A DNA stretch of 64,000 bases from Flavobacteriales bacterium UBA7612 (GCA_002484335.1 DLJQ01000005.1:20906-84905), one strand, 5' to 3'. Shown: positions 17,772 through 26,578, numbered from the stretch's first letter. Numbers and translations are program-made. The notes: generated by a model not told the origin, from the letters alone.

Positions 17772-18674
17772 ATGAAAATCACCATCACTGGCGCATCAGG
17801 ATTTGTAGGGCAAAATTTATCTGCTTATCTCAAACAAAATCATCTAAATATTCAAGAGTTATCTCTCAGAGATAATGATTGGAAATCTAGTTTCAATAAA
17901 AATACAGATGTAATTATTCATTTGGCAGGTAAAGCTCACGACACGGAAAATACTTCTCGAGAGGAAGAATATTTTACAATTAATAGAGACCTTACAATCG
18001 CCTTATTCAATGAATTTTTAAATTCAGGATGTAAAGATTTTTTTTATTTCAGTTCCGTAAAAGCTGTTGCAGATATAACTGATGGTATAGTTGATGAAAA
18101 TATAATTGCAAACCCATTAACAGCCTACGGAAAATCAAAACATCAAGCAGAAGAATATTTATTAAAACAACAACTGCCATCAGGTAAGCGTTTGTTTATT
18201 ATTCGACCATGTATGATTCATGGGCCAGGAAACAAAGGAAACCTTAACTTATTATATAAAATTGTAGAAAAAGGAATTCCTTGGCCATTATCAAAATTCG
18301 AAAACAAAAGATCATTCATAGGAATAGATAATTTATCTTATCTCATTTTACAAATGATACAAAATGAAACTGTGGTTTCTGGGATTTATAATTTTGCAGA
18401 TGACGAAGCTTTGTCAACAAATCAATTGATAGAAACAATAAATTTAACTTTAGGTAAAAAAGCAAAATTTTTACCAATTAATAAAAAATTTGTAGAAAGC
18501 ATTGCAAAAATTGGAGATAAAATACATTTACCTTTAAATTCTGAACGTTTAAAAAAGTTAACAGAAAGCTATGTTGTTTCCAATCAAAAAATTAAAAAAG
18601 CATTAGTAATACAACAATTACCAATAACAACACAAGAAGGATTAATTAACACAATAAAAAGTTTCAAAAATTAG
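17772..18674 (+). CDS. NAD-dependent SDR epimerase/reductase (WbpV-like)
   Basis: This 300-residue extended SDR has GASGFVGQNL at residues 7-16, HLAGKAHDTEN, SSVKA with YGKSKHQAEEYL (catalytic Ser and YxxxK) and IRPCMIHGPGNKGNL. HLAGKAHD and the final KKL-containing region resemble the WbpV/WreQ group, which reduces UDP-4-keto-QuiNAc or epimerises UDP-HexNAc. With the 4,6-dehydratase on the other strand and the PglC-like transferase downstream, a UDP-QuiNAc-type first sugar is plausible. A UDP-GalNAc 4-epimerase cannot be excluded. Confidence 0.7.
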   Translation: MKITITGASGFVGQNLSAYLKQNHLNIQELSLRDNDWKSSFNKNTDVIIHLAGKAHDTENTSREEEYFTINRDLTIALFNEFLNSGCKDFFYFSSVKAVADITDGIVDENIIANPLTAYGKSKHQAEEYLLKQQLPSGKRLFIIRPCMIHGPGNKGNLNLLYKIVEKGIPWPLSKFENKRSFIGIDNLSYLILQMIQNETVVSGIYNFADDEALSTNQLIETINLTLGKKAKFLPINKKFVESIAKIGDKIHLPLNSERLKKLTESYVVSNQKIKKALVIQQLPITTQEGLINTIKSFKN

Positions 18675-18733
18675 TTGTAAACCATAAGTAAGTACTAGTT
18701 ATTTTCAATTACAAATAATTATTTCTTTATCAT

Positions 18734-18880
18734 TAAAAAATGTCATTCTGAGCTCGTCGAAAAATCTCTGAGTTATTCAGTATTTAAGTTTTATATTTTT
18801 AAGATTATATTATAACCTTATAACATATCACGTAAAACTAATAACTCATTAATTGTCATTCTGAGCCTGTCGAAGAAGAT
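18734..18880 (+). repeat. Two diverged copies of the dispersed TGTCATTCTGAGCCTGTCGAAG repeat
   Basis: Copy A (18741-18776) reads TGTCATTCTGAGCTCGTCGA and continues AAAATCTCTGAGTTATTCAG. Copy B (18854-18877) reads TGTCATTCTGAGCCTGTCGA. Copy B is preceded by AAAACTAATAACTCATTAAT, which matches the sequence before the copy near 63.76 kb. The block fills the 253-base gap between the SDR gene and the initiating transferase gene. It is non-coding and looks like the remains of a composite interspersed element. Confidence 0.7.
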
Positions 18881-18927
18881 GAATGTATTTTTTGAATTTA
18901 AGGAATAAAGAAAAAAAATAAAAACAC

Positions 18928-19479
18928 ATGACAAGATTAGTAGATTTTATATGTTCATTTTTTGGATTATTATTTTTATGGCCAATAGGAATCATATTAT
19001 ATATTATAGGACTTTTTGATACAGGTTCGCCAATATTTGTACAAGAACGAGTGGGCAAAAATAAAAAACCATTCAAATTAATTAAGTTCAGAACGATGGA
19101 TGTTAATACAAAATCCGTAGCATCACATTTGGCAAGCCAAGCACAAGTAACAAAATTTGGAAGCTTTTTACGTAAATCAAAATTAGACGAATTACCTCAA
19201 TTAATAAATGTTCTAAAAGGAGATATGAGTTTAGTAGGAGCGCGACCTTGTCTTTTTAATCAAACAGAATTAATTGCTGAAAGAGAAAAAAGAGGTGTTT
19301 TCAATCATCTTCCAGGAATTACAGGATTAGGACAAATAAATAACGTTGATATGTCTACTCCAGTAAAATTATCAGAACTAGATGCAGAGATGTACAAAAC
19401 ACTAACGTTATCAAAATATTTCGGTTATATATTTGCTACCGTATCTGGTAGTGGGCAAGGAGATCGAGTAGGAAACTAA
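18928..19479 (+). CDS. Initiating phospho-sugar transferase (PglC-like)
   Basis: This 183-residue protein consists of the C-terminal catalytic domain of the polyprenyl-phosphate hexose-1-phosphate transferases. One N-terminal hydrophobic segment (about residues 5-28) is followed by QERVGKNKKPFKLIKFRTM, SKLDELPQLINVLKGDMSLVG, ARP and LPGITGLGQI, and it ends with GQGDRVGN. It transfers a sugar-1-phosphate (diNAcBac, QuiNAc or similar in the short PglC class) to undecaprenyl phosphate at the inner membrane and so starts each repeat unit. A 253-base repeat-filled gap precedes it and a 372-base gap follows. Confidence 0.88.
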   Translation: MTRLVDFICSFFGLLFLWPIGIILYIIGLFDTGSPIFVQERVGKNKKPFKLIKFRTMDVNTKSVASHLASQAQVTKFGSFLRKSKLDELPQLINVLKGDMSLVGARPCLFNQTELIAEREKRGVFNHLPGITGLGQINNVDMSTPVKLSELDAEMYKTLTLSKYFGYIFATVSGSGQGDRVGN

Positions 19480-19483
19480 TAGC

Positions 19484-19519
19484 TTTTGGGCAAACCCTTC
19501 GGGACCCGCTTTCCAATAC
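19484..19519. repeat. Short G+C-rich palindromic element
   Basis: Directly after the transferase gene lies a block unlike its surroundings, GGGCAAACCCTTCGGGACCC followed by GCTTTCC. It contains nested GGG/CCC arms, including a CTTCGG tetraloop hairpin. From memory it resembles the G+C-rich intergenic repeats common in Flavobacteriia (GGGC...CCCTTCGGGG...GGGCTTTCC...AATCTTTT). This copy is diverged. Function is unknown. Confidence 0.5.
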
Positions 19520-19570
19520 AATCTTTTCTGATTATTCATTATTTATAATGATGAATAATCAGAAAAGATT
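19520..19570. repeat. Long A+T-rich perfect inverted repeat
   Basis: AATCTTTTCTGATTATTCAT at 19520-19539 is the exact reverse complement of 19551-19570. Four more pairs (one a G-T wobble) extend the stem to 24 bp with a 3-base loop. It directly abuts the G+C-rich element. No long T-run follows on either strand, so an intrinsic terminator is only one option. A decayed miniature element is another. Confidence 0.75.
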
Positions 19571-19851
19571 TTCATTTCAATCGGTTCTTGCAAAATTGTA
19601 TATTTTGTAAGAAATCCAATACATCAAAATACGTAATACTTTTTTTAACTTCATATTTATTATTTCGTAAATTGACCTTTATATTTGTATAATAACCAAC
19701 GAATATAATTATAGGAGTTGTTTAAATTTTATATTATAATGTTATTCTTAGCTTATCGAAGAATTTCATTTCGATAGTTTCCTTTACATAAAATAAAAAC
19801 GAAATAATTAATTTAAACAAGCTCATACAGTAAAAAAATAATCTACAACCT
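19571..19851. other. Non-coding gap before the aminotransferase gene
   Basis: I see no gene here. It holds a diverged dispersed repeat at 19740-19768 (GTTATTCTTAGCTTATCGAA) and a possible -7 element TATATTTG at 19680-19687, without a matching TTG upstream. This gap is where some clusters of the same type carry a pglD acetyltransferase. No remnant of one can be read. Confidence 0.5.
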
Positions 19852-20982
19852 ATGAATCAAAGAATTTGGCTTTCATCTCCTCATTTATCTGGAAATGAAA
19901 TGAAATACATTCATGATGCTTTTCAGAAAAATTGGATTACTTCAATAGGAGATAATATCAATGGTTTTGAAGAAGACCTAAAAACATATTTAGGTAATAA
20001 TCATCAAGTTATCGCCTTAAATAGTTGTACGTCTGCTTTACATCTTGCATTAGTAATGCTTGGTGTAAATAAAGATGATGAGGTAATTTGCCAATCTATG
20101 ACATTTTCTGCATCTGCCAATCCAATAGTTTATCAAGGAGCAAAACCAATTTTTATAGACTCGGAGCCAGAAACATGGAATATATGCCCAATAGCATTAG
20201 AAAAAGCTATAAAAGATAGAATAGAAAAAGGAAAAACTCTAAAAGCAATTATTACAGTGCATTTATATGGAATGCCATATAAAATTGATGAGGTACATGC
20301 TGTGGCAGATAAATATGATATTCCAATTATAGAAGATGCTGCAGAAGCTTTAGGATCTAGTTATAAAGGATTAGCAGCAGGTACTTTTGGACATTTTGGA
20401 ACGATTTCTTTTAATGGAAATAAAATTATTACAACATCTGGAGGAGGTGCATTGGTTTGTCAAACACAAGAAGATAAAGATAAAACTGTTTTTTTAGCAA
20501 CACAAGCAAGAGATAATGCACCACACTATCAACATTCAAACATTGGATACAATTATCGAATGAGTAATATTGTTGCTGGGATTGGGCGTGGGCAAATTGA
20601 AGTTTTAAACCATAGAGTAAAGGCAAGACGTGCAATGCATGAATTTTATCTAGAAGTTTTTAATGAAATTGAAGGGGTAACTGTTTTTACTGAGCCATCA
20701 TCAGATTTTTATTCAAACCATTGGTTAAGTGCTATTTTAATAGATGAAAAAATTACAGGTAAAACAAGAGAGGAATTACGCTTAGCATTTTTAGAAGATA
20801 ACATAGAATCACGTCCTTTATGGAAACCAATGCACTTACAACCTATTTTTGCTGATTTTCCGTATTATGGAGGTAATGTTGCAGAAGAATTATTTGAAAA
20901 GGGTTTATGTCTTCCATCAGGTTCTAATTTAACAGATGTAGATCGACTTCGAATAAAAGCAGTAATTGATAAAACCTTTTAG
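19852..20982 (+). CDS. DegT/DnrJ/EryC1 sugar aminotransferase (PglE-like)
   Basis: This 376-residue PLP enzyme aminates a 4-keto nucleotide sugar. LNSCTSALHLAL near residue 60, EDAAEALGSSYKG (about residues 162-174) and SFNGNKIITTSGGG, whose Lys forms the PLP Schiff base (about residue 192), are the family hallmarks. The opening RIWLSSPHLSGNEMKYI and the overall length fit PglE/PseC-type proteins. With PglF on the opposite strand and the PglC-like transferase upstream it suggests a diaminotrideoxyhexose. The acetyltransferase of that route, PglD, is not evident. It ends just before a strong bidirectional terminator. Confidence 0.87.
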   Translation: MNQRIWLSSPHLSGNEMKYIHDAFQKNWITSIGDNINGFEEDLKTYLGNNHQVIALNSCTSALHLALVMLGVNKDDEVICQSMTFSASANPIVYQGAKPIFIDSEPETWNICPIALEKAIKDRIEKGKTLKAIITVHLYGMPYKIDEVHAVADKYDIPIIEDAAEALGSSYKGLAAGTFGHFGTISFNGNKIITTSGGGALVCQTQEDKDKTVFLATQARDNAPHYQHSNIGYNYRMSNIVAGIGRGQIEVLNHRVKARRAMHEFYLEVFNEIEGVTVFTEPSSDFYSNHWLSAILIDEKITGKTREELRLAFLEDNIESRPLWKPMHLQPIFADFPYYGGNVAEELFEKGLCLPSGSNLTDVDRLRIKAVIDKTF

Positions 20983-20989
20983 ATAAATA

Positions 20990-21023
20990 AAAACCCTAAC
21001 ATTAATAAATGTTAGGGTTTTTT
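20990..21023. terminator. Bidirectional terminator between convergent operons
   Basis: AAAACCCTAACATT (20990-21003) pairs exactly with 21008-21021 across a 4-base loop. T-runs follow the stem on the plus strand and A-runs precede it, so it can end both the aminotransferase transcript and the converging wzc transcript. Confidence 0.9.
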
Positions 21024-21048
21024 GTCATGTTGAGCTTGTTGAAACATG
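21023..21048 (+). repeat. Dispersed repeat, copy beside a terminator
   Basis: TGTCATGTTGAGCTTGTTGA followed by AACATG is another diverged form of the TGTCATTCTGAGC... unit. It has its own small inverted repeat, CATGTT...AACATG. It sits directly against the terminator hairpin. Confidence 0.5.
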
Positions 21049-21081
21049 TATAACTTAATATGCTTAAGGTATATAATTAAA

Positions 21082-23451
21082 CTACTTTTTATTTACGTTT
21101 AAATATTTTTTTAATAAATTTTTACCGTAGCTATTTCTTTCGCCATAGCTGTACTTGTATTTATAATTACCATATCCTTTTGATAAGTTAACATCGTTAA
21201 GTACAATAGCCATGTTTTTTAGACGATTCTCTTCATTTAATTCTTTAGGTATAGCTAATAGATTTTTATCTAAAAGATCAGCTCTTACGATATAAAGTGT
21301 AATATCAGCATTATCAGCGACTAAAAGGGTATCTGTAACTAAGTTGATAGGAGCCGTATCTAAAATAACATAATCATAATGTTGCTTACCATATTCAATA
21401 ATATTTTTAAATCGTCCATTCATCAATAGTTCAGCAGGGTTAGGAGGAACCTTACCAGAACGAATAACATCAAATGAATAATTTTTAGGTTGAATGATAA
21501 TTTCATTTACATTTAAATCTGTAGAAGCTAAATATTCAGATATTCCCTCTCTATTAATATATTCATCTTTTATACCTAAATACTCTAATACTTTAGGTTT
21601 TCTAATATCTCCACCAATTAATAAAACTGATTTTCCAGACATACTTAATACTTGTGCAAGATTAATAGATATAAAAGATTTTCCTTCACCACTAATTGTA
21701 GATGTAACACATATAACTTTAGCTTCTTTATCTCCTTTCAATAAAAAATTGATATTTGTACGTAATAATCGGAAAGATTCTGATACAATTGATTGATCAT
21801 TGAATTCAACTAAAGATTGAGTACTTTGAGGAATTTCTCCAGCAACAGGTACATTTAATATACCTTCTATATCTTCTTTAGATTTTACAGTATTATTCAA
21901 TAAGAAATAAATATAAATACCAGAAAAAGGAATTATAAAGCCTAAAATTAATGCTCCTAAGTAAATAATACTTTTTTTAGGGGAAACAGGAATTTTATTT
22001 TCATAGGCAAAATCAATTACTTTTATATTTTCTGGAGTCGCAGCAGCTTTTATTTCGTTTTCTTCGCGTTTTTGTAATAAAAATAAATACAATGATTCTA
22101 CAATTTGTTGTTGACGAGAAATATCTCTAAAACCACGTTCTTGGCTAGGAACTTTTTGTATTTTTCCTGCAATTTGATTTTGTTTTCCTTGAATAGAATT
22201 TACAGTTAATTGAGTATTGGTTCTGTAAATACGTAAACTATTTTTAAGATTCTTTTTTACATTGTTAATTTGCTCTTGTAATTGTACAACATTCGGATGC
22301 TCTTTTGTTACAGACTTCAACATATCTTCTTTGTTTAAAATGAGTTGGTTATATGCATCAATTTCTGCTGTAATAGAAAGATCACTAAGACCTAAGTTTG
22401 TTGGCAACAAATCTGTTTTATTTGTACTTAGAGCCTCATTCATGTAATCAACTAATTGTAGTTGAGTGGTTGATGTTAATAAATTTTTATCATTATCAGA
22501 TGCACTTTCTAAAAAAATAGAAGCTTCTGAGGTAACGTCAGTTATTTTATTATTTACCTTGTATTGCTCTAAACTACGATCAACACCACTTAGATCAACA
22601 GAAATTATTTTTAATCGATTATTAATAAATTTTGAAGTTGCTTCTGTTAGTCGATTGTTATCATAAAGAATGTCTTTATTATAAGTGTCAATTAAATCAT
22701 TAATTATTTTTTTAGATATTTCTGGAACAGCTCCGATAATTGAAAAGTTAATAATTTTAGATGTTTTGTCTGAATTAGGGTCTATACTTAGACTATTTTT
22801 TAAATTATTAACAGTTGCATCTATAGGCTCTTTATCTATTTGTAATTGTTTATTAATAATATCTGTATGATAACCATTTGTTGTAATAATAAAGCTTTCG
22901 TCTTTAATTGTTACTTTTTGACCAAATGAATAAGTTTTAGAATCTTTAGTTTTTTTATTTTCTAATTTATATTTTGTGTTAGATAGTATAGTAATTAAAA
23001 AACTTTGATTTGATTGATTATCATTAGTAAAAAAAATAATGCTTATTGGTGAATTTTCTTGAGGTATTTGCTTTGTTACTATATCACCAACATTAGAATA
23101 TTTTACATTCAGATGATTTTTCAGAACAACCTTTGTTAATAAACGATTCGATTTGATTACATCTATTTGATCTCCAACTTCAGAGTTTGTAGAAGATCCT
23201 CCAAGAATGGCTTGATCCATAACTTCTGCTAAATCTCCTGTTGAAGACTTTTGCTCATTCAATAAAATTTTAGCAGATACTTTATATTGATTCTGAGTAT
23301 ACCTAAGATAAATAAAAGCTCCAAATAAAGCAATGAAAATACTTATAACAAACCATTTCCAATAAAATAAATATTGTTCAATAATTTGTCTTATATTAAT
23401 ATTTTCTTCTTTATTATCAGAAAAATTATTATTTATATTATTATCTTTCAT
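21082..23451 (-). CDS. wzc: Wzc-type polysaccharide co-polymerase and tyrosine autokinase
   Basis: This 789-residue inner-membrane protein controls chain length and export. A first membrane span lies at about residues 30-52, a long periplasmic domain with coiled-coil stretches follows, and the second span is near residues 495-515. The cytoplasmic BY-kinase domain has Walker A GEGKS (about residue 590), Walker A' LLIGGDIRKP and Walker B VILDTAP (about 696). The last 35 residues carry seven tyrosines (GYGNYKYKYSYG... KKYL), the autophosphorylation cluster. It is the last gene of the dehydratase-wza-wzc operon, with one base between wza and wzc. No matching phosphatase gene is in the window. Confidence 0.93.
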   Translation of the reverse strand: MKDNNINNNFSDNKEENINIRQIIEQYLFYWKWFVISIFIALFGAFIYLRYTQNQYKVSAKILLNEQKSSTGDLAEVMDQAILGGSSTNSEVGDQIDVIKSNRLLTKVVLKNHLNVKYSNVGDIVTKQIPQENSPISIIFFTNDNQSNQSFLITILSNTKYKLENKKTKDSKTYSFGQKVTIKDESFIITTNGYHTDIINKQLQIDKEPIDATVNNLKNSLSIDPNSDKTSKIINFSIIGAVPEISKKIINDLIDTYNKDILYDNNRLTEATSKFINNRLKIISVDLSGVDRSLEQYKVNNKITDVTSEASIFLESASDNDKNLLTSTTQLQLVDYMNEALSTNKTDLLPTNLGLSDLSITAEIDAYNQLILNKEDMLKSVTKEHPNVVQLQEQINNVKKNLKNSLRIYRTNTQLTVNSIQGKQNQIAGKIQKVPSQERGFRDISRQQQIVESLYLFLLQKREENEIKAAATPENIKVIDFAYENKIPVSPKKSIIYLGALILGFIIPFSGIYIYFLLNNTVKSKEDIEGILNVPVAGEIPQSTQSLVEFNDQSIVSESFRLLRTNINFLLKGDKEAKVICVTSTISGEGKSFISINLAQVLSMSGKSVLLIGGDIRKPKVLEYLGIKDEYINREGISEYLASTDLNVNEIIIQPKNYSFDVIRSGKVPPNPAELLMNGRFKNIIEYGKQHYDYVILDTAPINLVTDTLLVADNADITLYIVRADLLDKNLLAIPKELNEENRLKNMAIVLNDVNLSKGYGNYKYKYSYGERNSYGKNLLKKYLNVNKK

Positions 23452-23452
23452 T

Positions 23453-24217
23453 TTACTTAGAGATTACAGCGATTACAGAAATAATTACACCAGCTACAGA
23501 AATTAATAATGAGTAATTAGGTGTGAATTTAGAAGAAGAAACTTTAGCTCCATTTGGTTCAACATATACAACATCATTTTGTGCAAGATAGTAAACAGGT
23601 GAATTTAAAATATCTTTAGAGGTTAAATCAACTGTATATGTTTTCTTTTCACCATTTTGTTCACGGATAACCATAATATTTTTTCGAACACCATATACAG
23701 TTAGATCTCCTGCCATACCTAAAGCTTCAAGAATAGTAATTCGATCATTTGGAATAGAAAAATAGCCTGGATTTTTAACTTCTCCTAAAACACTTATCTT
23801 AAAATTAGTATAGTTAATATTTACTCCAGGGTTTGTAATATACTTAGATAATTCTTCTTTTAACTTATTTTCAGCTTCTGATCTAGTTAATCCTCCTAAT
23901 TTAACTAAACCAAGGACAGGGTAATTAATAAAACCATTTTCATCAACGGTATATGTTTTGACATATGGATTACTATTGATATTTGATGACCCTGCTTGAT
24001 AAATACTTTGTTGATTAAAAGGATCTGTAGCTCTAACATCAGCAGCAGAAACACTAATAGCTAAGCGATCTGAAGATTGTATTTTAGGAATAAATTCTTC
24101 AAATTTGGTTGTTGATCCTTGATTTCCTTGGAAATAAATCATTTCTTTTTTAGATGCACAAGAAGAAACAATGAATATAATAAGAACAATTAAAAATTTA
24201 GAGATGCTATTTTTCAT
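23453..24217 (-). CDS. wza: Outer-membrane polysaccharide export lipoprotein (Wza-like)
   Basis: This 254-residue lipoprotein starts with a signal peptide that ends in the lipobox VSSC (Cys at about residue 19). The polysaccharide export (Poly_export) domain includes DRLAISVSAAD and GFINYPVLGLVKLGGLTRSEAE, followed by one SLBB domain at ISVLGEVKNPGYFSIPNDRITILEALGMAG. It ends with a hydrophobic segment, probably the C-terminal membrane-spanning helix. It is shorter than E. coli Wza (379 residues), as is usual in this phylum. It should form the export pore and contact Wzc, the next gene. Its start overlaps the dehydratase stop by 4 bases. Confidence 0.9.
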   Translation of the reverse strand: MKNSISKFLIVLIIFIVSSCASKKEMIYFQGNQGSTTKFEEFIPKIQSSDRLAISVSAADVRATDPFNQQSIYQAGSSNINSNPYVKTYTVDENGFINYPVLGLVKLGGLTRSEAENKLKEELSKYITNPGVNINYTNFKISVLGEVKNPGYFSIPNDRITILEALGMAGDLTVYGVRKNIMVIREQNGEKKTYTVDLTSKDILNSPVYYLAQNDVVYVEPNGAKVSSSKFTPNYSLLISVAGVIISVIAVISK

Positions 24218-26145
24218 AAACTATTTTTATCAAGTTTTTCAAATTCAGAATTTTGAGATTTAAATTCAGGTACAATTTGTTTTATTTTAGAGACTAATTC
24301 AATTGCATTTTCACTTTTATCAGATAAAGATATATTACAAAGCTCTTCAATTAGAATTTTGTTTTCATCACACTTTTCAGTGTTAACTTTAGCTATCATT
24401 ATTTTTTCATGATGAGTTTTTATTGTATTTTCATCATTTGCCAATAATTCTTCATATATCTTTTCTCCAGGACGTAAGCCAATTACTTTGATATCGATAT
24501 CTTCAGGATATTTAAATCCGCTTAATCGAATCATTTTTTTTGCTAAATCAAATATTTTAATTGATTTACCCATATCAAAAACAAATATTTCTCCTCCTTT
24601 CCCCATGATACCTGCTTCTAAAACTAGATTACAAGCCTCGGGAATCGTCATGAAATATCTAGTAATATTAGTATCAGTTACGGTAAGAGGTCCTCCATTT
24701 TCTAATTGTTTTTTGAATAAAGGGATAACCGAACCATTAGATCCTAATACATTTCCAAATCGAGTAACTATATAATTTGTAGTAGAATTTCTATTAATAC
24801 AATTCACATAAATTTCAGCAACACGTTTTGTTGCTCCCATAACATTTGTTGGATTAACAGCCTTATCTGTTGATACCATAACAAATTTTTCTGCATTGAA
24901 TTCGTTAGCTAAATCAGCTATAATTTTAGTTCCTTGAATATTTGTATTTATAGCTTCATAAGGAAAACTCTCCATTAAAGGGACGTGTTTATAAGCTGCA
25001 GCATGAAAAATTAAATGAGGATTATATTCTTCAAATAAACGAGACATTCTTATTCTATCCCTTACACTTCCTACAATATAAAAAATATTATTTTGTTTAA
25101 TTTCAGAAACAATGTACTTTAAAGATTGTTGAACATCATACAAAGCAGATTCAGCTTGATCAATTAAAATTAAGCGATCAAAATCCATTGTAGCTATTTG
25201 TCTAGAAATTTCACTACCAATAGAACCTGCAGCACCAGTAACAAAAACAACTTTATTTTTTATATTCTCATTTAGAATAGGATTATTTAATTCAATAGAT
25301 TCTCTACCTAATAAATCTTCAATTTTTAACTGTTTGATTTGATTTGGTTTATATGTTCCATTTATCCATTTAGAAATTGGGGGAATAATTTTTATTTCTA
25401 CTGGTAGTTTTTCTATTGATTGAGATAGTTCAATTAGTTCAGAATTAGTGGCATTTTGTATCGATATAATAATTTGAGAAACCCCATTTTGATGAATATA
25501 TTCATCAGTTATTTCATCAACAGAAAATACTTTTACTCCATCTATTCGTTTTCCTTTTTTTGTTGGGTTATCATCTATAAAACCAATAACTCTATAAATT
25601 TGTTGAGTTTCATTTTGCAAAATATCTCTTGTAATGTAACCAGAATCTCCAGCACCATAAATTAGAACACGATCAACTTTTTTATTTTTGCTAAAAAAAT
25701 ATCTGTAGAATAATTTATAGTAAACTCTAGAGTTTACCATAATTATACTTGTTATTAGAAGGTGAACAAAAATAATAGAATAAGACATTCTAAAAATCAT
25801 AATTATTGTTCTATTGTCAGAAAAATAGTTTGATAAAAATGTTCTAAAAATAAAAGCAATACTGAATAATATAATATAAGCAAAGAAATTTGATGTAAAA
25901 ACATTCTGGGTATCTTTTAATCCTGTTTTTTTAACCACTCCTTTATATGTCTTAAAGTATATAAAGGATAAATAGTATACAATAACTACTAGAGGTATTT
26001 GATACAGTAAATTTTCTATACTAAATATATTTAGAAAACTATTCAAAATAAAGTTACTAAGTATGTAACTTATCAATACAATTTCAATGTCTATTAACAA
26101 TACTAACCAACGAGGTATATTGAATTGTTTACTAAATGGTTTCAA
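24214..26145 (-). CDS. Membrane-bound UDP-GlcNAc 4,6-dehydratase (PglF/WbpM/CapD type)
   Basis: This 643-residue protein has four N-terminal membrane spans (residues about 10-130), a first Rossmann-like domain at VLIYGAGDSGYITR (about 165) and the catalytic SDR domain at VTGAAGSIGSEI (about 303). The catalytic region STDKAVNPTNVMGATKR has Met where SDRs normally have Tyr, as in WbpM and PglF (Ser-Met-Lys triad). It converts UDP-GlcNAc to UDP-4-keto-6-deoxy-GlcNAc. The start codon is TTG at 26145: an in-frame stop lies two codons upstream and no ATG occurs before the membrane spans. It heads the operon with wza and wzc. Confidence 0.9.
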   Translation of the reverse strand: MKPFSKQFNIPRWLVLLIDIEIVLISYILSNFILNSFLNIFSIENLLYQIPLVVIVYYLSFIYFKTYKGVVKKTGLKDTQNVFTSNFFAYIILFSIAFIFRTFLSNYFSDNRTIIMIFRMSYSIIFVHLLITSIIMVNSRVYYKLFYRYFFSKNKKVDRVLIYGAGDSGYITRDILQNETQQIYRVIGFIDDNPTKKGKRIDGVKVFSVDEITDEYIHQNGVSQIIISIQNATNSELIELSQSIEKLPVEIKIIPPISKWINGTYKPNQIKQLKIEDLLGRESIELNNPILNENIKNKVVFVTGAAGSIGSEISRQIATMDFDRLILIDQAESALYDVQQSLKYIVSEIKQNNIFYIVGSVRDRIRMSRLFEEYNPHLIFHAAAYKHVPLMESFPYEAINTNIQGTKIIADLANEFNAEKFVMVSTDKAVNPTNVMGATKRVAEIYVNCINRNSTTNYIVTRFGNVLGSNGSVIPLFKKQLENGGPLTVTDTNITRYFMTIPEACNLVLEAGIMGKGGEIFVFDMGKSIKIFDLAKKMIRLSGFKYPEDIDIKVIGLRPGEKIYEELLANDENTIKTHHEKIMIAKVNTEKCDENKILIEELCNISLSDKSENAIELVSKIKQIVPEFKSQNSEFEKLDKNSL

Positions 26146-26181
26146 AAATTACAGTAATTAAATTAAAAAAATAGGACAATA

Positions 26182-26208
26182 AAAAAGTATAAATTTGATA
26201 TACTTTTT
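26182..26208 (-). promoter_or_regulatory. Hairpin with T-run in the leader of the export operon
   Basis: AAAAAGTATA (26182-26191) pairs exactly with TATACTTTTT (26199-26208) across a 7-base loop. Read on the minus strand the stem runs into TTTTTTATTG, so it resembles a weak intrinsic terminator 37 bases before the TTG start of the dehydratase gene. The stem has only one G-C pair, so its strength is doubtful. Regulation by antitermination is speculation. Confidence 0.4.
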
Positions 26209-26547
26209 CTTTTAAAATTCTTAACGTAGAAATATTATTATTATTATTCATTTATTTTATTAATTCTAGTATTAATCGATGTTTTAACATATTTTATGTT
26301 TATCAATATTACGTAAAAGTAAATTAAAAATAATTAATTATTAATTGGTTAATTAAGGTTTTAGATAGAATTAAGTGATTAATTTAAATTTAAACTTTTT
26401 TATATGACTTCAATAAATATTTACATATAATATTATCAATTGGCTATATATGTAGATATTTTTTTATTATTCTTATTTTTAATTTTTTAAATTAAAAATA
26501 ATTATGAATTATACATCATATTTCTTTATTATTTTATTCATTTAAAT

Positions 26548-26555
26548 TACTTTTG
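26548..26555 (+). promoter_or_regulatory. prs: Possible -7 element for prs (TACTTTTG)
   Basis: TACTTTTG matches TAnnTTTG and lies 23 bases before the prs start codon. No TTG is present at the expected distance upstream, so it is a partial match. Confidence 0.4.
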
Positions 26556-26578
26556 CAAAAACATTTCCCAAACACACA

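Larger units (their letters stand above)
26146..26578. other. Divergent A+T-rich promoter region between the export operon and prs
   Basis: No gene is visible in these 433 bases, which are almost all A and T. They must hold promoters for the minus-strand export operon and for prs. Two inverted repeats stand out, 26182-26208 (listed separately) and 26475-26499 (ATTTTTAATTT/AAATTAAAAAT). No minus-strand TAnnTTTG element was found. Confidence 0.6.

Noticed and set aside
26475..26499. Inverted repeat upstream of prs as an invertible promoter site
   Set aside because: The arms are 3 bases apart, not flanking a promoter-sized segment, are made only of A and T, and no invertase gene is present.
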